Shown here one piece after another: positions 16,032 to 28,499 of a stretch of DNA of 64,000 bases (positions are counted from its first letter, which is position 1; the number at the start of each line of letters is the position of its first letter). The stretch comes from Caenimonas sedimenti (GTDB lineage: Bacteria; Pseudomonadota; Gammaproteobacteria; Burkholderiales; Burkholderiaceae_C), in NCBI RefSeq assembly GCF_007833165.1, contig NZ_VOBQ01000002.1, positions 248,001 to 312,000 of the forward strand, given 5' to 3'. Made by a program: the position numbers and the translations under genes. The notes below the pieces were generated by a model. It saw only the letters and a program-made list of their open reading frames with translations, was not told the origin of the DNA and made no database searches.

Positions 16032-16814
16032 GTGTCCGCAGCCGTTTCCGAACCTTCCGCACCCGCGCCGGATCTCGACGATCCGCGGCGCTGGATGGGT
16101 TCGTCCCAGTTGCTGGACCTCGAAGACACGAAGCTGCGCCTGCGGGCCCGCTCGCTCACGCAGCTGTGCAAGTCCGACCGCGAGAAGGCGCTGGCCATCT
16201 ATGGCTTCGTCAAGCGCATCGTCTTCGCCAAGCCCTTCAAGATGCGGCTTCGCACGGCACGCGAAGTGGTCGAGGCCAACCGCGGCGACGCGCCTGACAA
16301 GGCGACGGTCTTCGTCGCGTTGCTGCGCCTCGCCGGCGTCCCGGCGCGCATCCGCTACATCACGCTGCGCGGGGAGATCCTGCGCGGCCTCACCACGGGC
16401 GTGAGCCAGGCAGCCCGGCCCGTGGTCGAAGCCTGGGTCCAGGGGCGCTGGGCCCGCACGGACACCTACATCTTCGACGCCGGCTACATGGCGGCGGCCC
16501 GCCAGCGGCTCAAGGAGCAGGGCTGGGAATGGGGCTACGGCATCCACGTCGCCGGCCACACGCTGTGGGACGGCGCGCACGATGCGTTCGTGGGCGGCAT
16601 GCCGACCGACCAGGATCCCATGGTCGTGGAGGACCTCGGGGTGTACTGCGATCCGCTGGAATTCGTTTCGTCCAAGGTCTACCGCAACAACCATCCGCGC
16701 CTGACGCGTGCGCTGCACTGGAACGTCCTGGCGCCGACGATGGAACGCGCCATCCGCGACCTGCGGGAAGATTCGTCGGGCGGCCCCGCGCTGCCGGCGC
16801 GCAAGACGTCCTGA
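16032..16814 (+). CDS. Transglutaminase-fold protein with apparently missing catalytic Cys and His
   Basis: About 260 residues of the transglutaminase-like (papain-fold) superfamily. In active members a G-x-C-x-x-K-A segment precedes the helix VALLRAAGIPAR. Here the same place reads GDAPDKATVFVALLRLAGVP, so the cysteine is absent. The usual H-x-W/Y before the strand GRW is replaced by VVEAWVQGRW, so the histidine is also absent; the aspartate (TDTYIFD) remains. It is therefore probably a binding or structural protein rather than a peptidase. The GTG at 16032 is the most likely start but is uncertain. Confidence 0.65.
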   Translation: MSAAVSEPSAPAPDLDDPRRWMGSSQLLDLEDTKLRLRARSLTQLCKSDREKALAIYGFVKRIVFAKPFKMRLRTAREVVEANRGDAPDKATVFVALLRLAGVPARIRYITLRGEILRGLTTGVSQAARPVVEAWVQGRWARTDTYIFDAGYMAAARQRLKEQGWEWGYGIHVAGHTLWDGAHDAFVGGMPTDQDPMVVEDLGVYCDPLEFVSSKVYRNNHPRLTRALHWNVLAPTMERAIRDLREDSSGGPALPARKTS

Positions 16815-17398
16815 ACCGCCGCAGCGGCGTCCGTCAGGACTGCATCGTCCCCGACAACATCACCTTCCGCCCCTGCGTCGTCGGTACGTGGACGAGCAAC
16901 GCCCGCGCGACATCCGAAGCCGCGATCGAACGCAGGTTCGACGGGATCAGCGGCCGCAGCACCTGGCTCACGCGCAACGCCAGCTTCTCGCCGCCGCGCA
17001 CCGGTTGCCCGAGCGCCTCGCGGTCGCCAGCCAGGAACGAAGGCCGGGCGATGACCAGGGTCGTAAAACCAAGCGACGCCAGGGCGTCCTCGAGTTCACC
17101 CTTGACGCGGTTGTAGAAGATGGAAGAGCGCACGTCGGCACCCATGGCGCTCACCAGTCCCAGCTTGCGGGTGCCGTTGGCGTGCACCGCACGGGCGACC
17201 GCCAGGTTCGCTTCCAGATCGACAGCGCGGAAAGCCGCCTGGCTGCCGGCCACCTTGATGGTGGTCCCAAGCGCCAGGTAGGCTTCATCGACCGGGGGGA
17301 GGGGAGGCAGCGCGGCGAAGTCCACCGCGTGCGAAGTCAGCTTGGGATGCGCGATCCCGAGCTTGCGGCGGCCCAGTGCATGGACCGCCGCGACCGAA

Positions 17399-19222
<1,824 letters not shown>

Positions 19223-19589
19223 GAGGGGATGGAAGCGCCTTCCCGGGCGCTGGGGCATCGGCCGTTTTCCGGGATTTCGCCCGGAGCCAGTCAAGGCAGA
19301 TGGAGTTCTAGGGTCGGGAGGAGCGCTTGCGGCACGGGAACCGTGTGCGGCGTCATCCCCAGCGGAACGCTGAGCCCGCGGGCGACTGAAGGCCGCGGGA
19401 GCCGCCATTGTCGCATGCCTGGGCGCCGCCTGCCGGCCGGACCGGATTCCATGGCAGCCGCAACCCCGGCGTTGCAGGAAAACAGCGCCGCCGGCGCCCG
19501 GACCACCACGCCCGTGGCGCCCCCGGCGCAAAACACTTGGCCGCGCTGCATGCCCGGTTTCATAATGGGCGTCTCCCCGCGCAGGACAC
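19223..19589. other. 367-bp intergenic region between rhlE and a DUF1631 gene
   Basis: This holds the divergent promoters of rhlE (leftward) and the DUF1631 gene (rightward). No conserved ORF is present on either strand. On the rhlE side GCGCC-TTCCCG-GGCGC (about 19229-19244) could fold in the 5' leader of the rhlE transcript; DEAD-box helicase genes often have long structured leaders. Base composition is as high in GC as its neighbours and nothing else stands out. Confidence 0.4.
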
Positions 19590-21968
19590 ATGGCCACCAA
19601 GCTGTTGAAGATCCGTATGGGGGTCGCGGACGACCCCACCGCCTTGCAGCCGTCGCTGAACGACTGCCTCGAGGCCGTGCTGCAGCAAGCGCAGCCCTTG
19701 ATCACTGACGTCATCCAGGCGATGCAGCTCGGCACCGCCTCGAACGGGCCGCGCCGCATCTCCAGCTTCCAGCGGCCGGGCGTCAAGCAGACGGTGGAAG
19801 GCCTGGGCCGCAATGTCGCGGAGATCGGCAAGACCTTCGAGCAGGAACTCACGCGCCTGGTCTACCAGGGCGGGGGCAAGGACCAGGTGCAGGCCGAAAC
19901 CCTGCGTTTCGAAGACCTGAACCTGTTCGGCGACGAGCAGCTCGACCTGAGCATCGAGGTCGCGCGCGCCCAGCAGGAGGTGGCTTCGGCCGTCGACGAC
20001 ACGCTGCCGGGCCTGGACGCGCTGGTGAGCACCATGCTGGGCTGGCGCACCATCCAGCCCGGGCTGAACCCGGTCCGGCCGGAGGTCTTCGTGCGCGCCC
20101 TGCAGCACACGCTGTCCATCCATGTGCCCGACAACTCGGTGCGCGAGGCCCTGGTCACCCCCGCGGCCGGCCTGCTGGGCGTGAACCTGCGCAAGCTGTA
20201 CAAGGAAGTGGCCGAGTGGCTGCGTTCCACCGGCGTCGAGCCCGCCGTTCCCGTGGGCGGACGCGTCAACAAGGGTTCCGGCGCCGCCGGCGGCGCGACC
20301 GTCAACGATTCCGTCGCCCGCACGCTGCTGACGCTGGATCGCCTGCGCAAGCTGCTGGCCGGGGACTTCGACCAGCCCAAGGCCAAGCAGGACTTCCTGC
20401 ACACCGTGCCGGCCTCCATGAACATGCTGCAGGACATGCAGCAGGTCGACGTGCTGGTGGAACGTCTCGAAAAGCGCCCGCCGAAGGCCCCGCCGGTGAG
20501 CGACAAGCCGAAGGACATGCTCTCGGACGAACCCGAATCCAGCACGCCGCCGCCGCGCATCGGGCAGCAGCTGGGCGAGGAGGTCGTGCGGCTGATGTTC
20601 GACAACCTGGCCCAGGACAACCGCCTGCTGCCGAGCTTCAAGCGCCAGTTGAAGGGGATGGAAACCGCGGTGCATCGGTTGGCCGGGGACGATTCGCGCT
20701 TCTTCAGCGACCGCAATCACCCCGCGCGCCAGCTGCTCGACCGCATCACCCAGCGCAGCCTCGCTTTCGGTTCCGAGCAGGACGAGGGCTGGGCGCGTTT
20801 CATGATTTCGGTGGAATCCGCGCGCGGTTGGCTCGACAGCAAGGTGGTCGATGCCGAGACTTTCGACGAACTGCTGGAAAACCTGCAGGAGCAGTGGAGC
20901 GACCAGGACCAGCACGTGAAACAGCGGCGCGAGGAGGCCGCCCGCGCGCTGATGCACGCGGAGCAGCGCAACCTGCTGGCCCAGCGCCTGGCATCCGAGT
21001 TCGCCGCCACCGTCGAGGGCCTGGACGTCGCGGATTTCTTCGTCGACTTCCTGAAGAATTCCTGGGCCCAGGTCGTGGCCGAATCGCAATTGACCTGCAC
21101 CGACGGCTCTTCCGACCCTTTCGGCTACCGGGCGCTCGTGGACGACCTGATCTGGAGCGTCCAGAAGACGGCGGCGCAGCGCGGCCGGGCCCGCCGGCTG
21201 GTCCAGATGATCCCCGGGCTGCTCACGCGCCTGCGGGAAGGCCTGCACCGCATCGGCTACCCGCCGGAGCTGACCCAGCGCTTCTTCGACAATCTCATCA
21301 CGCTGCACCGTGCCGCGGTGCAGGAGGGCCAGGATGCAGCCGCCGAGGCCGCCGCCGATGCCGCGTGGCAGGAGCCCTCCCAGTTCGCCGACAGCGGCCA
21401 GGACGAAGTCCAGATGTGGCTGGACGCGAACGAGGCCAAGGAATCCGGCTTCGTGCCCGACGCCGAAATTGACCTGGACTTCGTCGCCTCCCCGGTCGGC
21501 GGCGGGCACGAATCCAAGCAGGCGGACAAGGAGAGGGCCGCCCAGCTGGCCCAGGCGGCCCAGAAGGTCGAGTTCGCGAAGCGGGCCGCCGAGAAGGCCC
21601 AGGAAGCCCAGGCCGCCAACCCGGACACGGTGCCCGACACGGTCGCCGTCGACGAGGCGCCAGAAGAGGCCGAACCCGCCGAGTCCGCCCCGGCGCAGCG
21701 CATGGAAGACCTGCGGATGGGCAGCTGGGTCGAGATCCACATCAAGGGCGAATGGGTGCGTGCCCAGCTGACCTGGGCCAGCCCGCACGCCACGCTCTTC
21801 ATGTTCACCTCCATCACGGGCAACGCGCATTCCATGTCGCGCCGCACGCTGGACAAGCTGCGTTCCCTGAACCAGCTGAAGATCGTCGCCGACCGGCCGG
21901 TGGTGGACGAAGCGCTCGACCAGGTCGCCCAGCGGGCCCTGAAGAACAGCCTGGACAACAAGGCTTAG
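19590..21968 (+). CDS. DUF1631 family protein, 792 residues
   Basis: A large cytoplasmic protein of the DUF1631 family, common in Beta- and Gammaproteobacteria and of unknown biochemical function; some members are linked to cyclic-di-GMP or surface behaviour through a PilZ-like C-terminal segment. Seen here: a helical N-terminal region, FVRALQ at about residue 170, [20 protein letters not shown] around residue 372, a Glu/Ala-rich helical linker (about 640-690), and a C-terminal beta segment ([20 protein letters not shown], then LFMFTS). A diverged paralogue lies on the other side of ettA. Confidence 0.8.
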   Translation: MATKLLKIRMGVADDPTALQPSLNDCLEAVLQQAQPLITDVIQAMQLGTASNGPRRISSFQRPGVKQTVEGLGRNVAEIGKTFEQELTRLVYQGGGKDQVQAETLRFEDLNLFGDEQLDLSIEVARAQQEVASAVDDTLPGLDALVSTMLGWRTIQPGLNPVRPEVFVRALQHTLSIHVPDNSVREALVTPAAGLLGVNLRKLYKEVAEWLRSTGVEPAVPVGGRVNKGSGAAGGATVNDSVARTLLTLDRLRKLLAGDFDQPKAKQDFLHTVPASMNMLQDMQQVDVLVERLEKRPPKAPPVSDKPKDMLSDEPESSTPPPRIGQQLGEEVVRLMFDNLAQDNRLLPSFKRQLKGMETAVHRLAGDDSRFFSDRNHPARQLLDRITQRSLAFGSEQDEGWARFMISVESARGWLDSKVVDAETFDELLENLQEQWSDQDQHVKQRREEAARALMHAEQRNLLAQRLASEFAATVEGLDVADFFVDFLKNSWAQVVAESQLTCTDGSSDPFGYRALVDDLIWSVQKTAAQRGRARRLVQMIPGLLTRLREGLHRIGYPPELTQRFFDNLITLHRAAVQEGQDAAAEAAADAAWQEPSQFADSGQDEVQMWLDANEAKESGFVPDAEIDLDFVASPVGGGHESKQADKERAAQLAQAAQKVEFAKRAAEKAQEAQAANPDTVPDTVAVDEAPEEAEPAESAPAQRMEDLRMGSWVEIHIKGEWVRAQLTWASPHATLFMFTSITGNAHSMSRRTLDKLRSLNQLKIVADRPVVDEALDQVAQRALKNSLDNKA

Positions 21969-22002
21969 TCGCCGCGCCGCGGGGTTGCCGGCCCTGTCCC
22001 GC

Positions 22003-22008
22003 GATAAT
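22003..22008 (+). promoter_or_regulatory. Candidate -10 element for ettA
   Basis: GATAAT lies 24 bp before the ettA ATG in the 64-bp gap after the DUF1631 gene. No convincing -35 was found at normal spacing, so the assignment is weak. Confidence 0.25.
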
Positions 22009-22032
22009 CGGCGGTTTCCCCCGCAGATTGCT

Positions 22033-23694
<1,662 letters not shown>

Positions 23695-23743
23695 CCAGCA
23701 GTCCGCGGGGGCATCTACGTCGATTCACCCCTCCTACCAGGCC

Positions 23744-25777
23744 TTGTACCGGGCCACCGTCAAGTCAGCGGCCACCCTCGGCGGGGCCCTGCTGCAGGGC
23801 ATGCTCGCCCGGGCGCTGGCGCGCATGCCGGGCGAGGCGCAGGCCAGCACCGACGTCGTCGAGCGCAACCTGCTCGCCGACGCGGCCACGGTGCTTGCCG
23901 ACCATTCGGCGGCGCTGCTCGACAGCTTTCCGCAGGCGCTGCTCGCTGAATTCGCCCATGCACTCGCCGGGGGGCGCGGCGGAGCCCTCACGTTCGATTC
24001 GCTGCCCTTGCTGGGCGAGGAACAGGTGCGCGACAACGTCGACGTCCTGCGCGTGACGCAGGACGTGCTCGAGGCCGTGCGCCCCGAGCTCGGCGAACTC
24101 GAGAGCCTGCTGGCCGCCGCGCAAGGGCCGGGCACGCCCGGGCGGCACCCGCTCAGGCCCGAAGTCTTCGTGCGAGCCCTGCACCGGCTCGTGCAACAAA
24201 GCCCTGTCGCCGCCACGGTGCGGCGGCGCTGGCTGCGGCACCTGGGCGCCGAACTCGGCACCGAACTGGCCGGCCTCTATCGCGAACTCACGGCGACGCT
24301 GCGCGCCCATGGCGTCGCGGCTGCCGCGCCGGCCATGGCCGCGGCGCCGCCGCCGTCCCCCGAGCGGCAGACCGACCTGACGGTGCGCGAATTGCAGCGG
24401 CTGCTGGCCGGCGAGCTCGACCTGGCCGCGCCCGGCAACCGCCCGCCGTTCGCCGACACCGAGTTCTCCGCCACCATCCCGGCGGCCTTCGAGCAACTGC
24501 GCGAGATGCGCCAGGTGGACCAGGTCATGCAGCAGCTGCGCCAGCGGCAGGCGGCCGTGCCGGACCCGGCGGGTGAGGGCCGTTCGCTGCTGCGCAATGC
24601 CTTGCTGCTGCAGGTACGCCGGCCGGCGCAGGCGCTGGCGCTGGAAGTGGTCCGGCTGATGGTCGACAACCTGGCCGCCGATCCCCGCCTGCTGCCCGCG
24701 GTGCAGGAGGCCGTGCGCGACCTGGAACCGGCGCTGATGCGGCTGGCGCTGGCCGACCCGCGTTTCTTCAGCGAGCGCCAGCATCCCGCGCGCCAGTTGC
24801 TCGAACAGGCCACGCAGCGCAGCCTGGCCTGGGCGGACGAGGGCGCGCCGGGCTTCGCGGAATTCGCCGGCGCGCTGCGCGAGGCGGTCGAGGCGCTGCT
24901 GGATTCGCGGGCCGTCGGGCCCGAGGTCTTCCAGATCGCACTGGACACGCTGCAGGGCGCCTGGGCCGAGGCGCAGCCGCGCGGCCGGCGCTTGCGCGAG
25001 AAGGCGGTGCGCGCGCTGCTGCGGGCCGAGCAGCGCAACCTGCTGGCCGAGCGGATCGCGCAGCAGCTCGCCGGCCGGCCCGAAGCAGCCGGGGCCCCCG
25101 CCGAGGTGATGTCGTTCCTGGGCGGCCCCTGGGCGCAGGTGATGGCGCAGGCACGGCTGGCGGACCGTGGCGGCAGCGACGACCCCGGTGGCTACGCGGC
25201 GGCCGCCGCCACCTTGCTGCGAAGCGTGCAGCCCGCGCTTGCGATGCGCGTGTTCCCGCATCGCCAGGCGCTGGCCGAGCGGCTGCGCCACGGCCTCGCC
25301 AGCGTGGACTACCTGCCGGCGGAGACGCAGCGCTGGCTGTCGACCTTCGACGTGCTGCAGGAGCATGCGGCCATGGAGACCGCGCCACCGGCGCTGCCGG
25401 AGACCCCGGCGCCTCCGGGCGACACCTGGCTGGCCGCACTGGAGGCGCACGATTCCGGTTTCGTCCCGCTGCCCGCGGTGTCCAGTGCGGCGGAACACCC
25501 GGTGTGGCCGCCGGAGTTGCCCGGCATCGATTTGCAGCCTGGTGCCTGGGTCGATTTGCTCGGCGCCACCGGCTGGGAGCGCTGGCAGCTCACCTGGGCC
25601 AGCCCGCATGGCCTGCTGTTCATGTTCACCGACGCCACCGGGACGGCACGCTCGATGACACGGCGCAGCCTGCAGGACCGCCTGGCCGGCGGCAGCCTGC
25701 GCACGGTGTCGGCGCACACGGTGGTGGATGGCGCGCTGGATGCCGTGGCGCGGGTGGCGTGGCGCAACTCCGTCTGA
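23744..25777 (+). CDS. DUF1631 family protein, 677 residues (diverged paralogue)
   Basis: A second DUF1631 protein. It shares with the first gene [47 protein letters not shown] and a C-terminal beta segment (GAWVDLLGATGWERWQLTWA, then LLFMFTD). The Ala/Glu linker before that segment is much shorter. There is no ATG near the expected start: TTG at 23744 is used, but the frame stays open upstream with a plausible SIHPSYQAL leader that would need a rare ATT at 23723. It begins 49 bp after ettA and may share its transcript. Confidence 0.75.
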   Translation: MYRATVKSAATLGGALLQGMLARALARMPGEAQASTDVVERNLLADAATVLADHSAALLDSFPQALLAEFAHALAGGRGGALTFDSLPLLGEEQVRDNVDVLRVTQDVLEAVRPELGELESLLAAAQGPGTPGRHPLRPEVFVRALHRLVQQSPVAATVRRRWLRHLGAELGTELAGLYRELTATLRAHGVAAAAPAMAAAPPPSPERQTDLTVRELQRLLAGELDLAAPGNRPPFADTEFSATIPAAFEQLREMRQVDQVMQQLRQRQAAVPDPAGEGRSLLRNALLLQVRRPAQALALEVVRLMVDNLAADPRLLPAVQEAVRDLEPALMRLALADPRFFSERQHPARQLLEQATQRSLAWADEGAPGFAEFAGALREAVEALLDSRAVGPEVFQIALDTLQGAWAEAQPRGRRLREKAVRALLRAEQRNLLAERIAQQLAGRPEAAGAPAEVMSFLGGPWAQVMAQARLADRGGSDDPGGYAAAAATLLRSVQPALAMRVFPHRQALAERLRHGLASVDYLPAETQRWLSTFDVLQEHAAMETAPPALPETPAPPGDTWLAALEAHDSGFVPLPAVSSAAEHPVWPPELPGIDLQPGAWVDLLGATGWERWQLTWASPHGLLFMFTDATGTARSMTRRSLQDRLAGGSLRTVSAHTVVDGALDAVARVAWRNSV

Positions 25778-25781
25778 AGCA

Positions 25782-26114
25782 TCAGGCCTGCCAGACGCCG
25801 TAGCCCTTCTCGCGCAGGGCGATCCCCAGCTCGACCTCCATCTCGCACGCCGCGCGGTACGGCATCGGGTTGTAGACCGCGTAGAGGTCGGGCCTGAGGC
25901 GCAGCCCGTGATCGCGCACGAAGGTGTTGGCCTGGATGCCGGCCTTGTGCTTGTCGAAGCGCACGTCCGGATCGAGCCCCGTCATGCCCACGTAGACGAG
26001 CGGCATGCCCAGCCGGTAGTCGGGATTGCAGCGCCGGAAGCGGCCGTTGTTCCAGACCTCGTCGCCCAGCTCCACGACGTACACGTGGTGATGGAGCCTG
26101 CCGCGGCGGGGCAT
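25782..26114 (-). CDS. GIY-YIG-like small protein
   Basis: About 110 residues. HVYVVELG near residue 10 and LVYVGMTGLDPDVRFDKHKAG (about residues 40-60) match the first strand, the GIY-YIG-like YVG-T turn and the following basic helix of the GIY-YIG nuclease superfamily. The downstream part (LRPDLYAVYNPMPYRAACEMEVEL) contains the glutamate expected for a metal site. It could be a nuclease or a degenerate relative. The ATG at 26114 is chosen because upstream sequence is out-of-frame shadow. Confidence 0.55.
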   Translation of the reverse strand: MPRRGRLHHHVYVVELGDEVWNNGRFRRCNPDYRLGMPLVYVGMTGLDPDVRFDKHKAGIQANTFVRDHGLRLRPDLYAVYNPMPYRAACEMEVELGIALREKGYGVWQA

Positions 26115-26125
26115 ACGCTGGGACC

Positions 26126-26599
26126 CTAAGCCGTGGTCCAGCCGCCTTCGACCCGCACCTCGGCCCGGATCGAGTTGGCGATGTTGCAGTGTTCGTGCGC
26201 TTGGTGATGCAGCGCCTCGACCTCGCCGGCGCGCGGCAGCCTGGGCCCCGAGAACACCAGTTGCGGTTGCAGCCGCACTTCGATGATGGCCATCTTGCCC
26301 GCGGCGTTGGCGCCCATGCGCCCAACGGCCGCATCGACGTAACTCTCGACCACGAGGCCCCGGCGCGCCGCGAAGTCGAGGAACCACAGCATGTGGCAGC
26401 TGGAGACGGCGGCGACGAGTGCCTCCTCCGGGTCCACCGCGGCGGCGTCGGAATAGGGCAGCGGCACCGACAGTGGCGAACTCGAGCCACGGACAACCGC
26501 GCCGCCGTCGAAAGCCCAGCGGTGCGCACGGCTGTACTTGCGGCCGGTGAAGTCGGCGCCCGCCCGGTCCCAGCTGATGGTGGAGGAGTAGCTGGACAT
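26126..26599 (-). CDS. OsmC-family protein
   Basis: A 157-residue OsmC/Ohr-fold protein. This family reduces organic hydroperoxides with two cysteines. Only one, in SSCHMLWFLDFAARRG (about residues 66-81), sits at the conserved second-cysteine position, with the second region reading HEHCNIANSI. This matches the YhfA/OsmC-like subgroup and a peroxide or acyl-substrate role. It lies between the GIY-YIG-like gene (11 bp) and the GntR gene (1 bp), probably one leftward operon. Confidence 0.75.
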   Translation of the reverse strand: MSSYSSTISWDRAGADFTGRKYSRAHRWAFDGGAVVRGSSSPLSVPLPYSDAAAVDPEEALVAAVSSCHMLWFLDFAARRGLVVESYVDAAVGRMGANAAGKMAIIEVRLQPQLVFSGPRLPRAGEVEALHHQAHEHCNIANSIRAEVRVEGGWTTA

Positions 26600-26600
26600 C

Positions 26601-27248
26601 TCAGGTCGCGGGCAGCGCGGCCAATGCGCATCGCTCGGTTTCGTTCAGGTGCGCGGTCAGCAACCGCACCGCGGCGGTCGCGTCCTTGCGCCGGACGGCA
26701 CGCAGCAGCGCATGGTGCTCCTCGTGCCAGCCCTGCGCCCGCGTACTGGGGCGCAGGCGCGAGAAGTAGAAGCGGTCCACCAGGAAGCGCAGGCGTCTCA
26801 CCATGCCCATGGATTCCGCCCGGCCCGCCGGTGCATAGAGCGACTCGTGGAATTCGCGGTCCCCGGCCAGCCAGTCGGCCACTGAAGAAGCCTTGTCCAG
26901 CGCGGCCTGCACCGTCTCCACGCGGTTGAGCGTGGCCGCGGTGTGCAGCGGGACGGCGGCGAACAGCACGTCGCCTTCGATCAGGCGGCGCAGCTGGAAC
27001 AGCTCGCGCAGCTCCGCCACGCTGACGCTGCGCACGTACACGCCCTTGTTCGGCACCACCTGGACCAGGCCTTCGGCCTGCAGCTGGAACAGCGCCTCGC
27101 GCACCGGCACGCGGCTGACGTTGAGTTCGGTGGCGATCTCCTCCTGCCTCAGCGGTGCGCCGGGCGCCCAGCGGCCCCGGTCCAGCGACTGCCTCAGCAG
27201 CTGCAGCACGGCGGAGGAGGTGGTCTGGGTGATCGTGGCGGTTGGCAC
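26601..27248 (-). CDS. GntR-family regulator with FCD domain
   Basis: A 215-residue FadR-subfamily regulator. The winged helix holds IATELNVSRVPVREALFQL (about residues 38-56); the FCD domain follows with DREFHESLYAPAGR and the late HHALLRAV. The GTG at 27248 is used; the longer frame is not supported. A -10-like TATAAA on this strand (27261-27256) would put transcription within a base or two of this GTG, so the mRNA may be leaderless. The operator candidate at 27258-27269 overlaps it. It likely regulates itself with the OsmC and GIY-YIG-like genes. Confidence 0.8.
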   Translation of the reverse strand: MPTATITQTTSSAVLQLLRQSLDRGRWAPGAPLRQEEIATELNVSRVPVREALFQLQAEGLVQVVPNKGVYVRSVSVAELRELFQLRRLIEGDVLFAAVPLHTAATLNRVETVQAALDKASSVADWLAGDREFHESLYAPAGRAESMGMVRRLRFLVDRFYFSRLRPSTRAQGWHEEHHALLRAVRRKDATAAVRLLTAHLNETERCALAALPAT

Positions 27249-27257
27249 AGCAATATT

Positions 27258-27269
27258 TATACACGTATA
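27258..27269 (-). promoter_or_regulatory. Inverted repeat operator at the GntR promoter, in a 327-bp gap
   Basis: TATAC-AC-GTATA is an AT-rich inverted repeat 10 bp upstream of the GntR GTG, matching the short palindromes bound by GntR/FCD repressors. It overlaps the presumed -10. The remainder of the gap 27249-27575 carries no recognisable gene; it contains CTGTAGGAC (27492-27500), one of several copies of a recurrent intergenic motif, and leads into the gene at 27576. Confidence 0.45.
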
Positions 27270-27575
27270 CGATCTGCTCGACAACGCGGATGCGTGTTCG
27301 GTGTGCAAGCGAGCAACACCGGGTCTCGCGGCCCAGGCACCGTGAATATTCACGCGCCGCGGCACTGGCTTCAATGGCTGAGTCAGCGGGTGTGGCTTGC
27401 AAAGTTCTGACGCGCTGGCTCAGCCGCAAAAACAGCTCGGGCCGCACCGTGATTGACGCTCCTGCGGATCAGTCGGCAACGTCCCACAAACCTGTAGGAC
27501 GAAGCCTTGTAACGGCCTGAACTTTCTCCGACACGACCGGTCAGGAGGTCTCTTCAGTGAAAGGGATCGACAGAC

Positions 27576-28460
27576 ATGAAAGAGCGAATCGCCACGCAAG
27601 TGACCTCCGCCCACAACGTCGTGATGCTGGCCGTGCTGCTCGGCGCCGGCCTCACCGGCTCGATCGCCACCGCGCCCGCCCCGGTCTCCGATACGTTGGC
27701 CCAGCGCCTGCAGATCGGCAAGCTGGAAACGATCGCGGCCGAGGCAGCTCAGCAGGCGATCGCGGTGCAGCCCGCCGCCCGCGCGGCGCAGGCCGTGCAG
27801 GACGTGATCGCCCCCAAGGTCGCGGAGTCATTCAACTTCCATGTGTTCGACAGCCGCTTCGACCACGTGCGCAACCAGATGCGCTGGCTGCCCGTCAAGT
27901 ACGGCAGCGACGTGTTGAAGACGCCGGACGCACCCTCGCGCCTGCTGCTCGCGCAATCCGCCGCGAAGCAGGCCGGGCTGGGCGAGGTCGGTCTCAGCTA
28001 CCGCGATGTGTACGGCATCATCAATGCCGAAACGTCCTGGATCCCGCGCATGGGCGCGAGCAAGGACGGCACGCCGAACCTGGGCATCGCCCAGTTCGAA
28101 CCCGCCACCGCCAAGGCGATGGGCATGGTGAATCCGGCGGATCCCGTGGAAGCCGTGCATGCCGCGGCCGTGCACATGAAGGACGCTGCACTGTGGAGCG
28201 CGAAGCGCCTGGCCGGGCTGAAGCTCAAGCCTGAAGAGCACGCCCTCAAGCTGCGTGAAGGCGTCTCGATCTACTACAACCTGTCCTCGCGCGGACGCGC
28301 CAAGTGGAACGGCAAGAACACCGCCAAGCTGCCGGTGGAAACGCGCCGCCACATCGCCAATGCCCGCATCGGCGCGCGTGAAGCCGCTGAACTCGAAGCG
28401 CAGCTGCGCGACCTGCAGGGCCGCATGAACGGCGCGCGCACCGTCACTGCGCAACGTTGA
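27576..28460 (+). CDS. Secreted lytic-transglycosylase-like (SLT fold) protein
   Basis: A 294-residue protein with an N-terminal hydrophobic segment (about residues 15-32) acting as a signal peptide or anchor. Residues about 145-190 look like the SLT domain: YGIINAETSWIPRMGASKDG carries the catalytic-type glutamate, followed by NLGIAQFEPATAKAMGM, the equivalent of the GLMQ motif. The usual E-S pair is E-T here. A helical, Arg/Glu-rich tail follows the domain. Role: probable peptidoglycan cleavage during wall remodelling; activity is not certain. Confidence 0.65.
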   Translation: MKERIATQVTSAHNVVMLAVLLGAGLTGSIATAPAPVSDTLAQRLQIGKLETIAAEAAQQAIAVQPAARAAQAVQDVIAPKVAESFNFHVFDSRFDHVRNQMRWLPVKYGSDVLKTPDAPSRLLLAQSAAKQAGLGEVGLSYRDVYGIINAETSWIPRMGASKDGTPNLGIAQFEPATAKAMGMVNPADPVEAVHAAAVHMKDAALWSAKRLAGLKLKPEEHALKLREGVSIYYNLSSRGRAKWNGKNTAKLPVETRRHIANARIGAREAAELEAQLRDLQGRMNGARTVTAQR

Positions 28461-28472
28461 TGGCGTGGCCTG

Positions 28473-28495
28473 GAAGGCCGCCCTGCGGCCTTCTT
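28473..28495 (+). terminator. Intrinsic terminator after the lytic-transglycosylase-like gene
   Basis: GAAGGCCG and CGGCCTTC form an 8-bp perfect stem with a CCCTG loop, followed by TT. It sits between two convergent genes and can act in both directions. Confidence 0.6.
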
Positions 28496-28499
28496 GGTG

